From an uncultured Sulfolobales archaeon (lineage in GTDB: Archaea; Thermoproteota; Thermoprotei_A; Sulfolobales; Acidilobaceae), in contig CAKZTZ010000001.1 of assembly GCA_937921695.1 (NCBI GenBank), positions 62,001-126,000 of the forward strand: a stretch of 64,000 nucleotides of DNA, written 5' to 3'. How positions within the stretch are numbered: the first letter of the stretch is position 1; every line of letters starts with the position of its first letter. The translations under genes and the position numbers were made by a program. The notes under the pieces are model-generated. The model saw only the letters and a program-made list of their open reading frames with translations. It was not told the DNA's origin and ran no database searches. Shown here piece after piece: positions 55,465 to 63,652 of the stretch.

Positions 55465-55574
55465 CTTTAACCCCCCTTCTCTATAAAGTGTTCAGCGATT
55501 AAATTAACATATTATTAATATTGTTAGTTTGCCGTTTAAAAACGCGCGCAAAGCCGGCTTCTAGGGGGCTAGAG

Positions 55575-56876
55575 TTGAAGCTAGCATTAATAACTACCCT
55601 GGAAGAGTTTGACGAGACCATTATTAGGAACTTGGAAACCCTAGGATACCACGTTACTGTTATTAAAGTTGTAAGCTTGAGCCCAGAAGCGTTGTCAGAG
55701 GCTTTAGAGGGTTTAGAGTTCGACTACGCTATAGTTCCAGGTTCTTCACCCCACGACTATGGGGGGCTAGAGTTTAAGGTTGTTAAGGGCTCTGTGTCAC
55801 CATATACTCTACCATATATTTTATCGCTCGCGAGCCCAAGGGTTCTCAGCCCGAAAGTTCAAGCTGAGAAGGTTTTAGGGCCCAACGTTATGGCTGAAGT
55901 TGCTGAGAGAGTTTACATGGACATATTATCCTCTCTAGAACCCGCTTTCACCGTTGGAGGTTTAAAAGTACCCCGCAAGCCCCCTCCCATCTTAGTAGCC
56001 TCAGACATATACGTTACAGAGTCTAGGGTTGGCGATGCTGCTGTTGAAGAGTCCTCCTACAGGTTATCTGAGGGCGCCGACATAATTGTTCTAAGCTCTC
56101 ACCCGACTTTAAACAGTAGGCTATACCTTGACACTTTAGAGGCTGTAATGAGCTCCCTGGGGAAGCCTGTGGCAGCAGACCCTGCGCGGCTTGAAACGCT
56201 TGTAGAAGCAGTAGATATGGGAGCCCAGATAGCTATGAGCCTAACCCCGGGGGATCTAGACAGGATACCTAAAACATTGAGAGATAAAGCTGCCTACGTC
56301 ATCATACCCGGGGAAACCTCAAACTGGGAAGCTAGAGTTGATATTCTAGAGAGGGCTCATAGTAGGGCTCTCGAGCTGGGGTATAATAGTGTGATATTAG
56401 ACCCGATAGTTAACCCCCCAGTTTACAGGGGCACGCTAGACTCCCTCATAGCCTCCAGGATACTCTCAAAACTCGGAGCCCCAATAATGCTCGGGCTTAA
56501 CAACGCTGTTGAAATGGCTGACATAGACACGCACGCCTCAACAGCCACACTAATAATGTTAGCCTGTGAAGCCGGGGCATCCATAGTAATGGTGGGGGAG
56601 GAAAGCTACAAAGCCCGGGGGAACACTAGGGAAGCAGCTAGAGCGGCTAGAATGGCCTCAATATCTCTGAAACTTAAAACCCCACCCAAAGACATGGGAA
56701 TATCAATACTAGACTTTAAAGGCAAGAACCCCCCGGAAGGGCTGGAATACCTGGGAAGAGGTAGGGTGAAAATTAAAAAACTGGGGTTAGAAGTTAACTG
56801 TAGAGATAAGAACTCCCTAGAGGAGTTAAAGAATTATTGGAACCTCCTAGGGGAGGCGTGTAGGCCCTGGGTTTAA
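55575..56876 (+). CDS. Dihydropteroate-synthase-like protein
   Basis: The protein has about 433 residues. An N-terminal domain of about 140 residues (ALITTLEEFDETIIRNLETLGYHVTVIKV) is followed by a TIM-barrel resembling dihydropteroate synthase, with ADIIVLSSHP, ADPARLETLVEA, VIIPGETSNWEARVDILERAHSRALELGYNSVILDPIVNPP and MLGLNNAVEMADIDTHASTATLIMLACEAGASIVMVGE. Archaeal proteins of this type are annotated as DHPS-related and may act on methanopterin-like or other pterins; activity is unproven. TTG 55575 follows GGGGG by 6 bases and gives MKLALIT. Confidence 0.82.
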   Translation: MKLALITTLEEFDETIIRNLETLGYHVTVIKVVSLSPEALSEALEGLEFDYAIVPGSSPHDYGGLEFKVVKGSVSPYTLPYILSLASPRVLSPKVQAEKVLGPNVMAEVAERVYMDILSSLEPAFTVGGLKVPRKPPPILVASDIYVTESRVGDAAVEESSYRLSEGADIIVLSSHPTLNSRLYLDTLEAVMSSLGKPVAADPARLETLVEAVDMGAQIAMSLTPGDLDRIPKTLRDKAAYVIIPGETSNWEARVDILERAHSRALELGYNSVILDPIVNPPVYRGTLDSLIASRILSKLGAPIMLGLNNAVEMADIDTHASTATLIMLACEAGASIVMVGEESYKARGNTREAARAARMASISLKLKTPPKDMGISILDFKGKNPPEGLEYLGRGRVKIKKLGLEVNCRDKNSLEELKNYWNLLGEACRPWV

Positions 56877-57604
56877 CGTTCTTCTAGCTCTTTTTTAACC
56901 TCCTCTTGGAGTTCCCTTATCTTCTTAATGTTCTCTCTAACTTTCTCAAGCCATTCCTTTGAAGCTTCTATACCCTTCCTGACGAAGAACGCTACAGCTT
57001 CACTCCTACTCTTAAATATACCGGCATCTACAAGCTCATCTACAACCTTAGCATCCTCCTCTCTAAGCCTTATAGAGGATACTACAGTAGCTGCTGAAAC
57101 ACTCTCAGCAACCCTCCTAACCTCCTCTAACGCGGACTTTAAAGCCTCCCCAACTTCCTTGCCCACGATCCTGGTGAGCCTCTGAGGCATAACTGTTATG
57201 GCGGTCCAGTAGGGGTCTCTCTTAATCCTTATAAACTTCATAACCGGAACTTGATCCTCAATCTTCTTTATAACATCTTCATACTTCCTAGTAAACTCTT
57301 CAACCCTACTCTCTATAAGCTTCTCGACTTCCTCAACCGCCTGGGAGAGGCTTTTGTCACCAGCCCTCTCAGCCTCCCGCTTCAAGTCTTTCAATGATCT
57401 TTTAGCTTCTAGGAGCTCTTCCCCGAAATCGTCCACTATATCTTCAAGCTTCTTCGCTAGATATTTGAATCTGAAAGGCCCCCTCCAGTACATTGTCTCT
57501 TCAACGAGCTCCTCAAGCTCTCTAACAGCCTCCCTGTACGCGCTCTCTATTTTATTCTTAAGTTTTTCAATCTCTCCTTCAAACTTACTCAAACCCTTCA
57601 CCAT
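56873..57604 (-). CDS. Coiled-coil protein with C-terminal ribbon-helix-helix-like domain
   Basis: In this 243-residue protein, residues 1-120 are coiled coil (for example KFEGEIEKLKNKIESAYREAVRELEELVEE). A short beta region follows (VPVMKFIRIKRDPYWTAITVMPQRLTRIVG). Residues about 178-220 read like a ribbon-helix-helix (SSIRLREEDAKVVDELVDAGIFKSRSEAVAFFVRKGIEA), ending in a further helix. This suggests a DNA-binding scaffold protein. Three copies of a TGTAATATT-like sequence lie in its promoter, possibly its own operators. It overlaps the convergent gene by 4 bases. Confidence 0.72.
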   Translation of the reverse strand: MVKGLSKFEGEIEKLKNKIESAYREAVRELEELVEETMYWRGPFRFKYLAKKLEDIVDDFGEELLEAKRSLKDLKREAERAGDKSLSQAVEEVEKLIESRVEEFTRKYEDVIKKIEDQVPVMKFIRIKRDPYWTAITVMPQRLTRIVGKEVGEALKSALEEVRRVAESVSAATVVSSIRLREEDAKVVDELVDAGIFKSRSEAVAFFVRKGIEASKEWLEKVRENIKKIRELQEEVKKELEER

Positions 57605-57607
57605 ACA

Positions 57608-57686
57608 TGTAATATTGTAAGCCGGAAGTTTAAATTCTTTAAGTTAACGTAATATTTAATCTTTTAAATTTTATATTAACATTACA
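57608..57686. promoter_or_regulatory. Three TGTAATATT-like repeats upstream of the RHH-domain gene
   Basis: TGTAATATT (57608-57616), CGTAATATT (57648-57656) and, on the minus strand, TGTAATGTT (57678-57686) lie within 82 bases upstream of the start at 57604. Ribbon-helix-helix proteins usually bind short repeated sites and repress their own promoters, so these are candidate operators. The region is AT-rich, so chance matches are possible. Confidence 0.4.
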
Positions 57687-57815
57687 TTTTTCCCTACTTA
57701 TAATTAGCGAAGCCAGCCACATCTAAAGAAAAAGCTTAAAAGTTACAGCAAACCCTATAAAATACTGGAGCAGAGCTAGATGCTCTAAGAGAACATACGT
57801 GAGGGTGTCACAACT

Positions 57816-58868
57816 TTGAACTACGATTTTATAGTACTAGGCTCCGGAATATCGGGGCTCTCCACCGCCCTAATGCTGGGGGAGAAGGGTTACAGGGTAG
57901 CGCTCGTGGGGACTCCAGAGCTTATGGTTCTAGTTGGGGGGAGCTCCTCGGGCATACTAACATATCATATGGATGAGCCTTTCATAGACTGGTCTCTCAG
58001 GACGCTAGACTTCTACAAGAGGATAGACGGCAAAAGTATATTGAAGGCTGGCCCCAGCCTATGGTTCTCGCCTAGCGAGCCGTTCGTTAGAAAAACCCTA
58101 AACAGGGTGGCTGAGGCCGGGTTAAAATACAGGATCCTGGACTCGGATCAGGTTAGAGAGCTCCCCTTTAAGACTGTAGAGGGGGAGATAATTGCTATGG
58201 CCGAGCTTTACACTATAGCTGTAGGAAGGCTGTTTAAGGGTATCCTGAAAATAGTTGGAGATGTGAACGTTGAAATAGTGGAGGGGTGGGGGAGCCTTAA
58301 AGAGAATACTGTAACAGTGAGGGGTGAAACTCTTAGAGGCGAAGTTATAGTGGCCGCGGGCCCGTGGAGTAAAGAAATAGTAAACCTCGAGAACACGATA
58401 ATATATAAGTGTCAGGCGGTGAGGCTGGAAGAGCCTCAAATAGATTACACTATAATAGATGATGTTAAAGGCTACTACGCCTCTAAAACAGAAGACAACA
58501 CTATAGCCTTAGGGGACGGGATAAAGATCGAGGTGAAAGAGCCTGAGGAAGCCTTCAAGCCAGACAACTGTGTCGTAGAAGAGATCATAAGGAGGGCGGA
58601 GAGCAGGGGCATAATATCAAAACCGAAAATCTCATACACAGTATCGGCACCCTGCATAGGGACGGGAGACTCATACCCCCTAGTAGGTGAGGTTAAAGAA
58701 GGGGTCTACGTTATAACAGCCCTCGACGGGGTAGGATTCTCAATAGGGCCGGCCCTAGCAGAACTCCTAGTAGAACATTTAACCAGGGGGGCGAAAATAC
58801 CGGGAGAACTAGACCCCAAGAGAAACATAGGTAACAAGAACCCGATAGAGCCCGTAGACCCCCCGTGA
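57816..58868 (+). CDS. FAD-dependent oxidoreductase (DAO family)
   Basis: The 350-residue protein has the N-terminal dinucleotide-binding motif VLGSGISGLSTALMLGEKG and a GSSSGILTYHM FAD loop. It also has the second FAD segment VIVAAGPWSKEIVNLE and a C-terminal part GTGDSYPLVGEVKEGVYVITALDGVGFSIGPALAELLVEHL. This is the order of D-amino-acid oxidase/dehydrogenase-type enzymes. The substrate is unknown; no partner gene is adjacent. TTG start in a region with a CTATAAAA TATA box (near 57760). Confidence 0.82.
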   Translation: MNYDFIVLGSGISGLSTALMLGEKGYRVALVGTPELMVLVGGSSSGILTYHMDEPFIDWSLRTLDFYKRIDGKSILKAGPSLWFSPSEPFVRKTLNRVAEAGLKYRILDSDQVRELPFKTVEGEIIAMAELYTIAVGRLFKGILKIVGDVNVEIVEGWGSLKENTVTVRGETLRGEVIVAAGPWSKEIVNLENTIIYKCQAVRLEEPQIDYTIIDDVKGYYASKTEDNTIALGDGIKIEVKEPEEAFKPDNCVVEEIIRRAESRGIISKPKISYTVSAPCIGTGDSYPLVGEVKEGVYVITALDGVGFSIGPALAELLVEHLTRGAKIPGELDPKRNIGNKNPIEPVDPP

Positions 58869-58907
58869 GCTCAGCGTTCCCCGGCCGGGGGCGGCGGGCC
58901 TCTAGTT

Positions 58908-60404
58908 CTAGCCCCTTATCTTCTCCTCTAGGTATTTGTTGAAGTATTCAGTGTTCACAGGCTCTCCAAGGCTTTTCTCTAAGAGTTGCTTAGGCGGGTA
59001 TGTGGCTCCATACTTGTGTATGTGCTCTCTTAGGAACACTTTTAGGTCGCCCAGCTTGTTAGCTTCAATTATATCGCTCAGCCTCGCCAGCTTCTTCTCT
59101 ATAGTGGCTTTTATCTGAGCAGCTATTATGTTGCCTAAAGTGTATGTGGGGAAGTAGCCTATGTAAGCTATTGACCAGTGTATGTCTTGCATCACGCCCT
59201 CAGAGGGGTTTCCGGGTCTTAAGCCTAGTAGTTCATCCATCATGTTATCCCAGAGTTCTGGGAGCTCATCTACTTTAACTTCACCAGCCACCATTAGCCT
59301 TTCAAGCTTATACCTCAAGTATATGTGTAGGTTGTATGTTACCTCGTCAGCGTCAACTCTTATGAGGCTGGGCCTCACTATGTTGAAATACTTGTAGAGC
59401 TCCTCTTCACTATATCCCCTTGTGAACTCTAAATGTTTATCTAATATAGGCTTCACTAGCCTAGTAAACTCTAGACTCCTACCTATAATGTTTTCCCAGA
59501 ACCTACTCTGGCTCTCATGGACCCCCAGGCTCGCGCCCCGAGCTAGGGGTGTCATGGCGAGGCCCTCATCTACCTGGAGGTCGTAGAGGGCGTGGCCGAA
59601 CTCGTGTATGACGGCGAACATGCTCCTCCTAAAGTCTACACCTTCATATCTCGTTGTTATCCTAACATCTCTGAGCCCTATACCGCTAGTGAATGGGTGG
59701 GCGCTTACATCAAGCCTCCCCCTGCTCCAAGGGAATCCCAGTATGTCGAGTATCTCCCTGTTAACAGCCTCCATAGACTCCCTAGTGTAGGCTACACTCT
59801 CTAGAGGGTGGCTCTTAGGGAAACGGCCTACGCTCAAGGCTTCATCTAAAACCTTCCTTATAGTCGGGACTATAGATGTGAATATGCTGTCAACATCCCT
59901 ATCCCTCAGCCCCTCCTCGTAGAAGTCTAGGAGCGCGTCGTAAGGGTGCTCTTCATAGCCCACATGCTCTGCAACCTCCCTAGTAAGCTCCACTATTCTA
60001 GAGAGGTAGGGCTTGAAAGCCCCGAAATCCCCCCGAGGCCTAGCCTCCCTCCACACTTTTGAAGCCTCCTGTCTAAGCTTCGCAAGCTCATACTGGACCC
60101 TCTCAGGTATCTTCCTAATCCTATCTATCTCCCTCGAGAGAACCCTGACAACACCCCTCTCATAGTCGTTCAACCCTTCAGCATCCCTCAACATGTCAAC
60201 CATGGGCGCGATATCGTTCAACAAGAGCCTCCTACTAAGAAGGGAGAGCTCTGCTGAAGCAACAGCCCTCTCAAAAACGCTCTCACGAGGCATGTAAGTC
60301 TCAGAATCCCAGCCCATGAGGCTCATAGAGTAGCCTAAAGCCCAGAGAGCCCTATACTTCTCTAGAAGTTCTAGGACGCGCTTATCCTCAAACACCGCTA
60401 ACAC
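58908..60404 (-). CDS. Thermostable carboxypeptidase 1 (M32 family)
   Basis: This metallocarboxypeptidase of the M32 (Taq) family has 498 residues, the normal length. The zinc motif HEFGH sits in MFAVIHEFGHALYDLQVDEGL (about residue 265). The downstream glutamate ligand follows in GVHESQSRFWENIIGRS, and the DEVTYNLHIYLRYKLE and IGYFPTYTLGNIIAAQ signatures are intact. It acts in the cytoplasm in peptide breakdown. Monocistronic. Confidence 0.94.
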   Translation of the reverse strand: MLAVFEDKRVLELLEKYRALWALGYSMSLMGWDSETYMPRESVFERAVASAELSLLSRRLLLNDIAPMVDMLRDAEGLNDYERGVVRVLSREIDRIRKIPERVQYELAKLRQEASKVWREARPRGDFGAFKPYLSRIVELTREVAEHVGYEEHPYDALLDFYEEGLRDRDVDSIFTSIVPTIRKVLDEALSVGRFPKSHPLESVAYTRESMEAVNREILDILGFPWSRGRLDVSAHPFTSGIGLRDVRITTRYEGVDFRRSMFAVIHEFGHALYDLQVDEGLAMTPLARGASLGVHESQSRFWENIIGRSLEFTRLVKPILDKHLEFTRGYSEEELYKYFNIVRPSLIRVDADEVTYNLHIYLRYKLERLMVAGEVKVDELPELWDNMMDELLGLRPGNPSEGVMQDIHWSIAYIGYFPTYTLGNIIAAQIKATIEKKLARLSDIIEANKLGDLKVFLREHIHKYGATYPPKQLLEKSLGEPVNTEYFNKYLEEKIRG

Positions 60405-60484
60405 CTTAAAAGGCTGGGAAGCCCTAAACCTTAATAAAACTACTATATATAGCGGGTCGACCCAGTGAAACCAGGGGTTGAAGC

Positions 60485-61123
60485 TTGGATAGTAGAAGGG
60501 TGTGGAGGGCTAGCGAAGCCCTAGCAGCAAGGCACCTGGAATCCCAAGGGTTCAAAATAATAGATATGCATAGGAAGATCGCTGTGGGCGGGGTGGAAGT
60601 TTCAGACATAGATATAGTCGCGTTGAAAAATGGAGAATACTACGCTGTAGAAGTCAAAGCAGGTAGTGCGGACGTTGACGCTGTAAGGCAAATCTACGTA
60701 AACTCTAAACTCGCAGGCATGAAGCCCATGCTAGTAGCTCGGGGCCTAGCCGATGAGAGGGCTCTAGTAGTAGCTAGAGAGCTTGGAGTCGAGCTTAACA
60801 TACTACCAGACACTATAGTAGTAGATGTTAACGAGCTGAGGGAAGCTGTTTACGACGCTGTCTACTCGGCATTAAACGACTTACTATACTATGTTACAGT
60901 ATGCGATAAGATGAGCGGGGAAGAAATTAAAATAGTAGAAACGCTGGCGAGCTGCGAGAGTATTTCCGACGCCGCGGAGAAACTGGGCGTGAACGAGGGC
61001 GAGCTCATATCGCAAATAGCTAAACTATCTAATAAAAACCTCCTACCTAGAGGGGTTCCTTTTAGAAACCTAGTACTAGTATCTAGGATCATAATATTGG
61101 CGTGTTCTCGAGGAAAACCTTAA
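60485..61123 (+). CDS. PD-(D/E)XK nuclease-like protein with C-terminal helical domain
   Basis: The 212-residue protein has, in residues 1-120, an endonuclease-like fold: SEALAARHLESQGFKIIDMHRKI, then the Asp in VSDIDIVALKNGEYYAVEVKAG supplying D-(E)xK, and a following helix with QIYVNSKLAGMKP. Residues from about 140 look like a helix-turn-helix (CESISDAAEKLGVNEGELISQIAKL). This resembles archaeal RecB-like or Holliday-resolvase-like predicted nucleases. No known partner is adjacent. The start is TTG. Confidence 0.75.
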   Translation: MDSRRVWRASEALAARHLESQGFKIIDMHRKIAVGGVEVSDIDIVALKNGEYYAVEVKAGSADVDAVRQIYVNSKLAGMKPMLVARGLADERALVVARELGVELNILPDTIVVDVNELREAVYDAVYSALNDLLYYVTVCDKMSGEEIKIVETLASCESISDAAEKLGVNEGELISQIAKLSNKNLLPRGVPFRNLVLVSRIIILACSRGKP

Positions 61124-61124
61124 C

Positions 61125-61334
61125 CTATATACGTCTCATAACAGTATGGGATTCAATGATCTCCCTAAATGTCAACTTGTAATGCTTAGCTTCAGTTAAA
61201 CCTTCAAGGCCTATCATGCTTTCTAGCTCAGAGAGTAAGCTTGTAGGTAGCATTAATAATTCTTCGGAATCTAAGCCTATGTTACTCCCTTTTCTCCCTA
61301 ACGCTTCCTTTAACGCGTTTATTATGCTTTTCAT
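61125..61334 (-). CDS. Hypothetical small helical protein, 69 residues
   Basis: The ATG at 61334 lies a few bases after GGGAG and an AGG. The sequence is basic at the N-terminus (KSIINALKEALGRKG) and then helical with Leu and Glu (LPTSLLSELESMIGLEGL). No family is recognised. It ends one base from the stop of the convergent nuclease-like gene. Confidence 0.5.
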   Translation of the reverse strand: MKSIINALKEALGRKGSNIGLDSEELLMLPTSLLSELESMIGLEGLTEAKHYKLTFREIIESHTVMRRI

Positions 61335-61423
61335 CCTGGATCTCCCTATTTAACAGTGTTAACTAGAGCTTTTAAGCTAGAGGTTTATAGATATAAATAG
61401 CTATTAATACTGTAAGCCCACCT

Positions 61424-61435
61424 TTTACATGTAAA
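61424..61435. promoter_or_regulatory. 12-bp perfect palindrome in the gap before the SufS operon
   Basis: TTTACATGTAAA is a perfect palindrome in the 250-bp AT-rich region between the 69-residue gene and the TusA-like gene. It could be an operator for either; only one copy was seen. Confidence 0.25.
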
Positions 61436-61595
61436 TTTTTCTTAACAAGATACTAGCCCAGGAGATCATACAAGCACACTTATAGCTTAAGTATTCCACA
61501 TTATCATTCATATCTAAGCTAGTTATCCCTATTATTTTGTTTAAATCATGTATTTAATAACGTTAGATTAGAGTATGATATATTAGGTGTTCTGT

Positions 61596-61841
61596 ATGGC
61601 TGAAAAGAGAATAGAGCTCACTAAGGAGGCTTGGAAGACGTGCACGGATAAGCCTTCCGTCAAGCTTATGATGACTCTTGAGGAAGCTTCAGAAGGCGAT
61701 ATTATAGTTGTTGTTGGGGAGGAAGATTTCGCCCCCTCATCTATGGTTATGAAAGTTGTTGGGAGATGGGATATTGAAGTTCTAGATTTTGATAGTGACG
61801 GCTACCTTTATACTTTGAAGGTTAGGAAGGTTAAGGGTTAG
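61596..61841 (+). CDS. TusA-like small protein upstream of SufS
   Basis: This 81-residue protein has a TusA-like two-layer fold: a helix-leading Cys (WKTCTDKPSVKLMMTLEEASEGDIIVVVGEEDF) and C-terminal strands (WDIEVLDFDSDGYLYTLKVRKV). The usual CPxP motif is replaced by CTDKP, keeping Cys and a later Pro. TusA proteins carry persulfide sulfur from cysteine desulfurase. It is 5 bases upstream of sufS, which supports a sulfur-acceptor role. ATG 61596 follows AGGTG by 6 bases. Confidence 0.7.
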   Translation: MAEKRIELTKEAWKTCTDKPSVKLMMTLEEASEGDIIVVVGEEDFAPSSMVMKVVGRWDIEVLDFDSDGYLYTLKVRKVKG

Positions 61842-61846
61842 GGCCC

Positions 61847-63082
61847 ATGGTTGACTGTAAGAGTCTCAGGGGGGATTTCCCAGAGATATCTGGGAGGGGC
61901 CTCGTTTTCCTAGATAGTGCTGCGAGCTCCCTCAAGCCTAGGAGTGTTATAGATTCTATGAGGGTTTTCATGGAGAATAGTTATGCTAACGTTCACAGGG
62001 GCGCTTACAGGGTTAGCCTTGAAGCTTCTAAGGCCTACGAGGATGCTCACGAGGCTGTAGCTAAGTTTATTAACGCGTGGAGCTTGGAGGAGGTTATATT
62101 CACTAAGAACACTACTGAATCCCTCCAGCTCCTAGCCCTAACACTCTTCTATAATAAGCTCATAGGTAGGGGGGATGAAATAGTTGTTACTGAAGCTGAA
62201 CACCATAGCAATATGCTCCCCTGGGTTAGGATAGCTAGGATAGCCGGGGCTAAGGTTAAAATGGTCCCAGTAGATAGTGAGGGGGTCCCCCGCTGGGATA
62301 TGCTCGAGGAGATCTTGAGCGAGAAAACTAGAGTAGTAGCTTTCGGCCATGCCTCCAACGTTACAGGATATCTCAGCGATGCTAGGAAGATAGCTAGGGA
62401 AGCCCGCAAAGTTGGGGCCCTAGTGGTTATAGATGGAGCCCAGTCGGTACCCCATGTTAAAGTAGACGTTAGAGAGTTGGAAGCTGACTTCATAGCTTTC
62501 AGCGGCCATAAAATGCTGGGGCCCAGCGGCATAGGAGTCCTCTGGGGCAAACTAGACTTCCTCGAAAACCTAGAACCCCCCCTGGGGGGCGGGGGTACTG
62601 TTAAGAGGGTGAGGCTTGAAGGGGGAGATGTTAAGATAGACTGGGAAACCCCGCCCTGGAAGTTTGAATCTGGAACCCCGCCCATAGTGGAAGCTGTAGG
62701 CCTAGCTAAAGCTGTAGAGTACCTTGAGAATATAGGGATGCATAATGTTGAAGCACATGAAAAGAGACTCACAGAATATGCGATGAAAAACTTGGAAGAA
62801 CTAGGAGACCCTATAAGAATACTCGGCCCCAAAGACCCTAACAAGAAACTCGGAATAGTATCATTCACTATAGGAACACTAGACCCCAGCCTCATAGGGG
62901 CGTGGCTAGACTCCTACAACATAGCTGTTAGAACAGGACTACACTGCGCCCACATACTCCACGACAAACTAGGGGCAACCCAGGGGAGTGTGAGAGCAAG
63001 CTTCTACATATACAACTGCCACGATGACGTTGATAAACTAAGAAACTCCCTAGAAGAACTCCTCAAAACACTAGAAAAATAA
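61847..63082 (+). CDS. sufS: Cysteine desulfurase, SufS type
   Basis: SufS takes sulfur from cysteine for iron-sulfur clusters and other sulfur cofactors. The 411-residue fold-type I PLP enzyme has the FLDSAASSLKPRSVIDSM opening, the PLP-His in AEHHSNMLPW, the Schiff-base lysine in FIAFSGHKMLGPSGIGVLWG and the catalytic Cys in VRTGLHCAH. A sulfur-acceptor-like gene lies directly upstream instead of SufE; sufBCD are not in the window. Confidence 0.95.
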   Translation: MVDCKSLRGDFPEISGRGLVFLDSAASSLKPRSVIDSMRVFMENSYANVHRGAYRVSLEASKAYEDAHEAVAKFINAWSLEEVIFTKNTTESLQLLALTLFYNKLIGRGDEIVVTEAEHHSNMLPWVRIARIAGAKVKMVPVDSEGVPRWDMLEEILSEKTRVVAFGHASNVTGYLSDARKIAREARKVGALVVIDGAQSVPHVKVDVRELEADFIAFSGHKMLGPSGIGVLWGKLDFLENLEPPLGGGGTVKRVRLEGGDVKIDWETPPWKFESGTPPIVEAVGLAKAVEYLENIGMHNVEAHEKRLTEYAMKNLEELGDPIRILGPKDPNKKLGIVSFTIGTLDPSLIGAWLDSYNIAVRTGLHCAHILHDKLGATQGSVRASFYIYNCHDDVDKLRNSLEELLKTLEK

Positions 63083-63174
63083 ACCAGACTCCAAAGCAGA
63101 CGTTTACCCTATGAAACTCTAGGGTGTTCCCAAGTTAAAAACTCTAGTGTTTAAGGAATCGCTAATTATCTGGT

Positions 63175-63567
63175 TTACTTTGCTGTTTGTAGTTTAGCTA
63201 TGTAGTCTTGGGGTTTTAGTAGGCTTTCCAGCTCTTTCGGGTTTTCAAGTTTAATCTTTAATATCCACCCTTCCCCGTAGGGGTCTTTGTTTAATAGTTC
63301 CGGCTCTTCTCTCAGCCTTTCATTGACCTCCGCTACTGCCCCCGCTGCGGGAGTGTATATTTCGGCTGTCGCTTTAATAGATTCTATGACAGCTACTGCC
63401 TGGCCTTTAGAGGCTCTAGCCCCCTTCTTGGGTAGTTCTACGCCTACAATGTCTCTTAGCATTTTCTGAGCGTAGTCGGATATGCCTATTGTTATAGTGT
63501 CGCCTTCAACTCTAACCCACTCGTCTGTTTGAGTGTATAGGAGTGTGTCATCTATTTTAACGATCAT
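63175..63567 (-). CDS. gcvH: Glycine cleavage system H protein
   Basis: GcvH (130 residues from ATG 63567) carries the lipoyl arm that shuttles the aminomethyl group. The lipoylation lysine lies in VAVIESIKATAEIYTPAAG, and EWVRVEGDTITIGISDYAQ and NKDPYGEGWILKI complete the fold. A longer frame reaches 63687, but the extra 40 residues are not conserved. ATG 63567 is preceded by GAGGTGG, and a TATA-like TATTTATTA lies inside the would-be extension, so the short start is right. Confidence 0.93.
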   Translation of the reverse strand: MIVKIDDTLLYTQTDEWVRVEGDTITIGISDYAQKMLRDIVGVELPKKGARASKGQAVAVIESIKATAEIYTPAAGAVAEVNERLREEPELLNKDPYGEGWILKIKLENPKELESLLKPQDYIAKLQTAK

Positions 63568-63652
63568 ATTCTTTAAAGCCACCTCTACAATGCCCAAGCT
63601 CCGCGCACCAAAACTGTTTACATCACGCCACCCTAATAAATATGAGTCTTTT

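Noticed and set aside
62138..62895. Long minus-strand frames opposite sufS
   Set aside because: Shadow of a well-conserved gene in the other direction; Ser/Pro/Leu-rich composition typical of antisense frames.
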